Program-made: the position numbers and the translations under genes
From: Candidatus Nitrospira nitrificans
GTDB lineage: Bacteria > Nitrospirota > Nitrospiria > Nitrospirales > Nitrospiraceae
Assembly (NCBI RefSeq): GCF_001458775.1
Contig: NZ_CZPZ01000036.1
Location: forward strand, 1 to 64,000
Length of the DNA stretch: 64,000 nt
Direction of reading: 5' to 3'
The notes under the pieces: generated by a model
What the model saw: the letters and a program-made list of their open reading frames with translations, nothing else
Told to the model about the DNA's origin: nothing
The model's database searches: none
Shown here: positions 60,124 through 64,000 of the stretch, piece by piece
Numbering within the stretch: position 1 is the stretch's first letter
How the letters are laid out: every line of letters begins with the position of its first letter

Positions 60124-61074
60124 ATGAGGGTAGCGCAGACGACCAACAAGAAATTGGTGTTTGCAATTCTTCTCTCCGCCCTCACTGTCGGCCTGATGCT
60201 GACGTTGGGGCGAGTACCACTGGCCGTCAGTCAACCGGTGACGATACCGGCGAAGGCGGTGAAGGGCCAGATTCCCATGGATGGCGCCAACCCTATATGG
60301 GAGAGTGTTCCGGGCGTCATTATTCCGTTGAGCGGTCAGTTGATTACGACACCGATGCATCCGAATATCTCGGTGAAGTCGGTATTCGTCAAGGCCATGA
60401 CCAACGGGAAAGAGGTTGGGCTGCGATTGGAGTGGATCGATCAGACGAAGAATGACACAGCGATCGGCCCGCAAGATTTCCGCGACCAGGTTGCGGTGAT
60501 GTTTCCGGTGAACACGGCCGGGGCTCCGCCGTTCCAGTGCATGGGACAATCCGGCGGGACGACCAACATCTGGCGGTGGAATGCCGAATGGCAGAAGGAT
60601 CTCGGCAAGGACAGCGCGGGCATCTGGGATGTCGACGATCAATATCCCGGCATTTTCTGGGATTATTACTTTGAAGAGCCGGCGGGGGGCGTCACCTATC
60701 CGGACCGTATCGGCCGGAGCCTGGGACCGTTCAACTCTGGTATCTGGTCGGGGAATATCATGTCTGATCCGACACTTCGCGTAAGTTCCGTTGAGGATTT
60801 GAGCGCGAACGGCTTCAGCACCCTCACGACGCAAGCTCATCAGGATGTGATCGGGAACGGCGTCTGGGAGCCATCGGGGTCCGTCAAGGGCGGTGGGTAC
60901 ACCGGTCCGACCTGGCGGGTCGTCGTGAAGCGGACCTTGGAAAACGGCGATGCAAACGATGTCCAGTTCAAGGCAGGTATGTCGGTGCCGATCGCATTTG
61001 CGGTGTGGGACGGCGCCAACATCGAGCGGAACGGCATGAAGTCGCTGTCGACCTGGTTCACGTTGAAGTTGTAA
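60124..61074 (+). CDS. NXR/EBDH gamma-type heme-b subunit (NxrC-like)
   Basis: 316 residues with an N-terminal signal (AILLSALTVGLMLTLGRVPLAVSQ). The mature domain IPMDGANPIWESVPGVIIPL, KSVFVKAMTNGKEVGLRLEWIDQTKND, DQVAVMFPV and AFAVWDGANIERNGMKSLSTWF is the EB_dh family that binds one heme b in the gamma subunit of DMSO reductase type II enzymes. In Nitrospira these are NxrC candidates. Followed by a terminator. Catalytic NxrA/NxrB lie elsewhere. Confidence 0.87.
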   Translation: MRVAQTTNKKLVFAILLSALTVGLMLTLGRVPLAVSQPVTIPAKAVKGQIPMDGANPIWESVPGVIIPLSGQLITTPMHPNISVKSVFVKAMTNGKEVGLRLEWIDQTKNDTAIGPQDFRDQVAVMFPVNTAGAPPFQCMGQSGGTTNIWRWNAEWQKDLGKDSAGIWDVDDQYPGIFWDYYFEEPAGGVTYPDRIGRSLGPFNSGIWSGNIMSDPTLRVSSVEDLSANGFSTLTTQAHQDVIGNGVWEPSGSVKGGGYTGPTWRVVVKRTLENGDANDVQFKAGMSVPIAFAVWDGANIERNGMKSLSTWFTLKL

Positions 61075-61120
61075 CGACCGGAGCGGCAAGCAAGAGCCGC
61101 TGGTGGCGTCATTCTCAAAT

Positions 61121-61173
61121 GGCCTCGGATCGGGATCCCGGTAAGTGAGGGAACGATTCGAGGCCTTTTTTTC
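61121..61173 (+). terminator. Rho-independent terminator
   Basis: A 12-base stem (GGCCTCGGATCG / CGATTCGAGGCC, one G-U pair) with T-run TTTTTTT immediately behind it. It ends the NXR-maturation cassette. Confidence 0.93.
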
Positions 61174-61298
61174 TTGAAGATTTCGGCACTGGTTTCAGTC
61201 CTCCATACATGCAGAATTGCATTTGACGAAGTGCGGGGGGTATAAGAGGAAGGCGTCTCAAACTCGCTGATTTTCAATCGTAAAAGGCCGGCACTACC

Positions 61299-63077
61299 AT
61301 GAAAGTCTCACTGCTTTTCCCTCCAACTTGGCATCCGTCTCAACCCTATCTCAGTTTGCCGTCTCTCACCGGGTTTCTGCGCCAGGGTGGGGTCTCCGAC
61401 GTCTCGCAGCGCGACCTTGGTATCGAATTGTTGGATGCGGTGCTGACCAAGGAGTATGCAGCCGAAGTCTACCAGCAGTTGATCGCCAAGCAGCGCGAGC
61501 TTGAGCGGACTCAGACCGGTGAGACGGGCCCTGGAAGTCGCGAGCATTACGGAAAGGTGACTGACTCGCTCGATCGGTTCTCCTATCTCATCGATCGTAT
61601 CGAACTTGCCAAGGACACCTTGCGCAGCGAAGGATTTTACGATCCTGATGCCTATCGAGCGAGTTTGTTCATGATCGATAAGTGGTTGGAAGTCGTGTCT
61701 TCAGTGTATTTTCCGACCCGACTTACCGTCGTGGATAATCAGTTCGGGAACTATTCCATCTATTCTTCGAAGGATCTGATGAAGGTCGTTCATGATGAAG
61801 CACAGAATCCTTACCTGAGCCTCTTCAGGGATAGGTTCATTCCTTCGATCGTGAAGAATCGGCCTGATCTCATCGGGGTCTCGATTACGGCCACGTCGCA
61901 GATCATCCCCGGGCTCACGCTCTGCAGGCTGATCAAGGAGGCCGCCCCGGACCTTCACCTGACCATCGGGGGCAGCATCTTCACCCGTCTCGTGGACAAC
62001 ATTCGTCGCTGCCCGAGCCTCTTCGAATTGGCCGACGATATCGTCGTATTTGAGGGCGAAACGGCCTTGTTGGAATTGGTCAATCAGCTGGCGGGCAAGA
62101 AGGACTACAGCAAGGTTCCCAACCTGATTTATCGGCAGAATGGGAAGATTACGGTCAACCAACCGTTCTATTCGGAAAATGTCAATCAACTCCCGGCGCC
62201 GAACTATGACGGGTTCCCCCTGGATCGCTATTTATCGCCGGAGCCGGTCTTGCCGGTCCAGTTTTCGCGGGGCTGTTACTACAAAGATTGTGCGTTCTGC
62301 GCCCTGACCCTCGACCACCAGAATTTCAGGCAGAAGGATCCCGGGCGGACGGTCGAGGAGCTGCAATGGCTGACGCAACGCTATGGCGCCCGCCATTTCT
62401 TTTTTACCGACGAATGTTTTGCGCTGTCACCGACAAAACGGTTGTGCCAACAGCTGATTGAGAAACAGCTTGATATCAAATGGACCTGCGAGATGCGGTT
62501 CGAGAAAAACCTCTCACGCGAACTGTTGGCGTCCATGCGGGATGCCGGGTGTTTGAAGATCGTTTTCGGGTTGGAATCCTTCAATCAACGCATCATGGAT
62601 TTCATGAAGAAGGGGATCAAGCAGGAATGGGTTCGGCGCATCGCGGACGACTGTGTCGATCTCGGCATTGCGGTGCATTGTTACATTATCGTGGGGTTCC
62701 CCACGGAAAAAGAAGAAGAAGCGCTTGAAACGATGAACTTTGTCGTTGAAAACAAGAGACTTCACCAGTCTTATGGATTTTCTTGCCAGCCCTGCCTGTT
62801 CGACTTGGAAAAGGAAGCTCCCATCATGAGCGATCCCGGCGGGTATGGGATTCGACGAATTATGCGGCCGTCGGCGGAGGACCTGAGTCTCGGATTTTTT
62901 TATGAAGTGCAAGAGGGCATGACTCCCGACGAAGCGGAGCGCCTGTATCAGTATGTCTATGAGCGGATCAGTGAAGTCGTGTGCGAGCTTCCCTTCAATT
63001 ACGCGATGGCCGATGGATTGCTGTATATCTCGCGGGCGAAGGAAGGAGCCGGACAGGCGCCGCTGGCGGCACATTGA
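61299..63077 (+). CDS. B12-binding-type radical SAM protein
   Basis: 592 residues. N-terminal ~260 residues resemble a cobalamin-binding domain (VSLLFPPTWHPSQPYLSLPSLTGFLRQGG; DLIGVSITATSQIIPGLTLCRLIK; LTIGGSIFTRLVDN). The radical SAM core has RGCYYKDCAFCALTL with C-x4-C-x2-C for the 4Fe-4S cluster, then FTDECFALSP and VFGLESFNQRI. Reaction unknown; such enzymes often methylate or rearrange unreactive carbons. It follows the NXR cassette after a terminator. Confidence 0.9.
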   Translation: MKVSLLFPPTWHPSQPYLSLPSLTGFLRQGGVSDVSQRDLGIELLDAVLTKEYAAEVYQQLIAKQRELERTQTGETGPGSREHYGKVTDSLDRFSYLIDRIELAKDTLRSEGFYDPDAYRASLFMIDKWLEVVSSVYFPTRLTVVDNQFGNYSIYSSKDLMKVVHDEAQNPYLSLFRDRFIPSIVKNRPDLIGVSITATSQIIPGLTLCRLIKEAAPDLHLTIGGSIFTRLVDNIRRCPSLFELADDIVVFEGETALLELVNQLAGKKDYSKVPNLIYRQNGKITVNQPFYSENVNQLPAPNYDGFPLDRYLSPEPVLPVQFSRGCYYKDCAFCALTLDHQNFRQKDPGRTVEELQWLTQRYGARHFFFTDECFALSPTKRLCQQLIEKQLDIKWTCEMRFEKNLSRELLASMRDAGCLKIVFGLESFNQRIMDFMKKGIKQEWVRRIADDCVDLGIAVHCYIIVGFPTEKEEEALETMNFVVENKRLHQSYGFSCQPCLFDLEKEAPIMSDPGGYGIRRIMRPSAEDLSLGFFYEVQEGMTPDEAERLYQYVYERISEVVCELPFNYAMADGLLYISRAKEGAGQAPLAAH

Positions 63078-63101
63078 CCGCATTTTTTTGCGACAGCTAT
63101 A

Positions 63102-64000
63102 ATGTCAGCCCTTATGGGTGTGGTGATGAAGGCAGCAACGCTCAGCGAGCGGGTGACGGGGAGAGTGTCGGACTTCGGTCCGCTGTTTGAATATACCGTC
63201 AAACTCGTTCTCCTGACGTCCTTTCTCGAGCTGGTTCTCTATCGTTTAGTCTCCCGTCTTGGGATGCATCTCAGCAAGCTGGCGGCAGACCACCCGTGGA
63301 TCACACCCACCTTTACCGCCCTGACCGAGGTGGGGACGTGGCTGCTTAATATCGTCGCCGTGTTGTTGTTCCTGGCGCTTACTTTGGCCCTGCTCAATCG
63401 CTGGAGAGGGCCTGAAATAAGTCGGCTCAGCAAGCTCGGCAGTGTAGGGGCGGCGCTCTTGGTGCTCTTGACCGTCGCGTTTCTCGTGGTGCAGCCAGGC
63501 ATGCTGGGGGCGGTCGTTTACAATGGGTTGACGCTTCTGGTGCTGACGGTGTTTGCGTCGGAATATGTGATGACCCATCGTGAGCCGGCGCAACGTGTGC
63601 TTGCCGTCACGTATTACTTGGGCGTTTCCGGGTGGCTCTACTATCAGATCGTGTCGACGATTTACAGCTTGGCAGGAACAATAGCGGCGCCGCCCCTGGT
63701 CTACGAGTCGCATCGGGTGGGTGAGGCATTGATGATTCTGGCCAGCTTCTTCGTGTTTGTGGCCTACGGCAAGAGCAAGAGTCTCTCCCTGCGGACGAGG
63801 AACCGACGGCAGCGGAACCGGGCCATGTGGTTTTGGTCGACGACGGGTGTCGTTTTTGCCGCGCTCATCGTGGCCGACTATCTTCTCGAATTCTTTAGTC
63901 CGGCCTTCGCCTCGGCCTTTCGGCAGGCCTCGCAAGGCATCGGCTGGATCTTTCAATTCGGGATGGGGTACACCTTCTATCTCCCGTTTGCGCTGTATGT
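63102..64000 (+). CDS. Multi-span membrane protein (3' end outside window)
   Basis: The frame stays open to the right edge. ATG codons at 63102, 63114 and 63126 may start it. About seven hydrophobic stretches are seen, such as TVKLVLLTSFLELVLY, TWLLNIVAVLLFLALTLALL, GAALLVLLTVAFLVV and ALMILASFFVFVAYG, with basic loops. No family recognised. The gene may be cotranscribed with the radical SAM gene, 24 bases upstream. Confidence 0.6.
   Translation, partial: MSALMGVVMKAATLSERVTGRVSDFGPLFEYTVKLVLLTSFLELVLYRLVSRLGMHLSKLAADHPWITPTFTALTEVGTWLLNIVAVLLFLALTLALLNRWRGPEISRLSKLGSVGAALLVLLTVAFLVVQPGMLGAVVYNGLTLLVLTVFASEYVMTHREPAQRVLAVTYYLGVSGWLYYQIVSTIYSLAGTIAAPPLVYESHRVGEALMILASFFVFVAYGKSKSLSLRTRNRRQRNRAMWFWSTTGVVFAALIVADYLLEFFSPAFASAFRQASQGIGWIFQFGMGYTFYLPFALY

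Overview
The window looks like part of a chromosome of a nitrite-oxidising Nitrospira (phylum Nitrospirota). The evidence is the combination of a complete urea transporter and urease locus, two cytochrome bd-like oxidase subunits (one with its own cytochromes c), a secreted gamma-type subunit of the nitrite oxidoreductase/DMSO-reductase type II family with a TorD-like chaperone and a Tat-exported ferredoxin, and a 2-oxoacid:ferredoxin oxidoreductase alpha/beta pair of the kind used in the reductive TCA cycle. Species cannot be assigned from sequence alone.

Layout. 1-6193: urtABCDE urea ABC transporter; urtA is cut by the left edge, and the urtA-urtB gap holds degraded copies of urtB 5' and urtA 3' sequence. 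6566-11960: ureABCFGD urease genes (no ureE); the ureB reading frame carries an N-terminal Tat-like segment nearly identical to the one in urtA. 12013-16024: a fatty-acid desaturase, a cupredoxin-like secreted protein, an RlpA lipoprotein and an O-methyltransferase-like protein. 16103-30206: respiratory region with a DUF420 protein, a PCP_red-domain protein, a membrane protein, bd-like oxidase paralogue 1, DUF3047, two membrane-anchored SUMF1-like proteins, three tiny single-span proteins, bd-like oxidase paralogue 2 and three c-type cytochromes (one fused to an ethylbenzene-dehydrogenase-type heme domain). 30294-44403: housekeeping and regulation: mobA, a heptosyltransferase, argS, tgt-yajC-secD-secF, a PAS/HAMP/Cache kinase with an NtrC-type regulator, and an aldo/keto reductase. 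44587-47990 (minus strand): IscA-type protein, oxidoreductase alpha and beta, and two small genes. 48782-50116: small stress-type genes ending in hsp20. 50117-56876: accessory region with intact toxin-antitoxin pairs (FitAB/VapBC-like, MNT/HEPN) beside decayed ones (DUF2281/PIN, an HNH nuclease with a methylase-like stub) and a WD40 protein. 57066-61074: a probable NXR-type maturation cassette (HELMH/CxxC protein, Tat ferredoxin, TorD chaperone, gamma subunit). 61299-64000: a B12-type radical SAM enzyme and a membrane protein cut by the right edge.

How it fits together (inference): urea is imported and hydrolysed for ammonium and CO2; nitrite-derived electrons pass through cytochromes c to an oxygen reductase; MobA, TorD and the ferredoxin would serve assembly of exported molybdoenzymes; the 2-oxoacid oxidoreductase fixes CO2 with ferredoxin.

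The most interesting signals are the Tat-segment/ureB fusion with the urt duplication relics, the cluster of tiny membrane proteins beside the bd-like oxidase/cytochrome c genes, the NXR-type maturation cassette with an unrecognised HExxH protein, and a MITE-like element with 18-bp terminal inverted repeats. No rRNA, tRNA or CRISPR array was seen.
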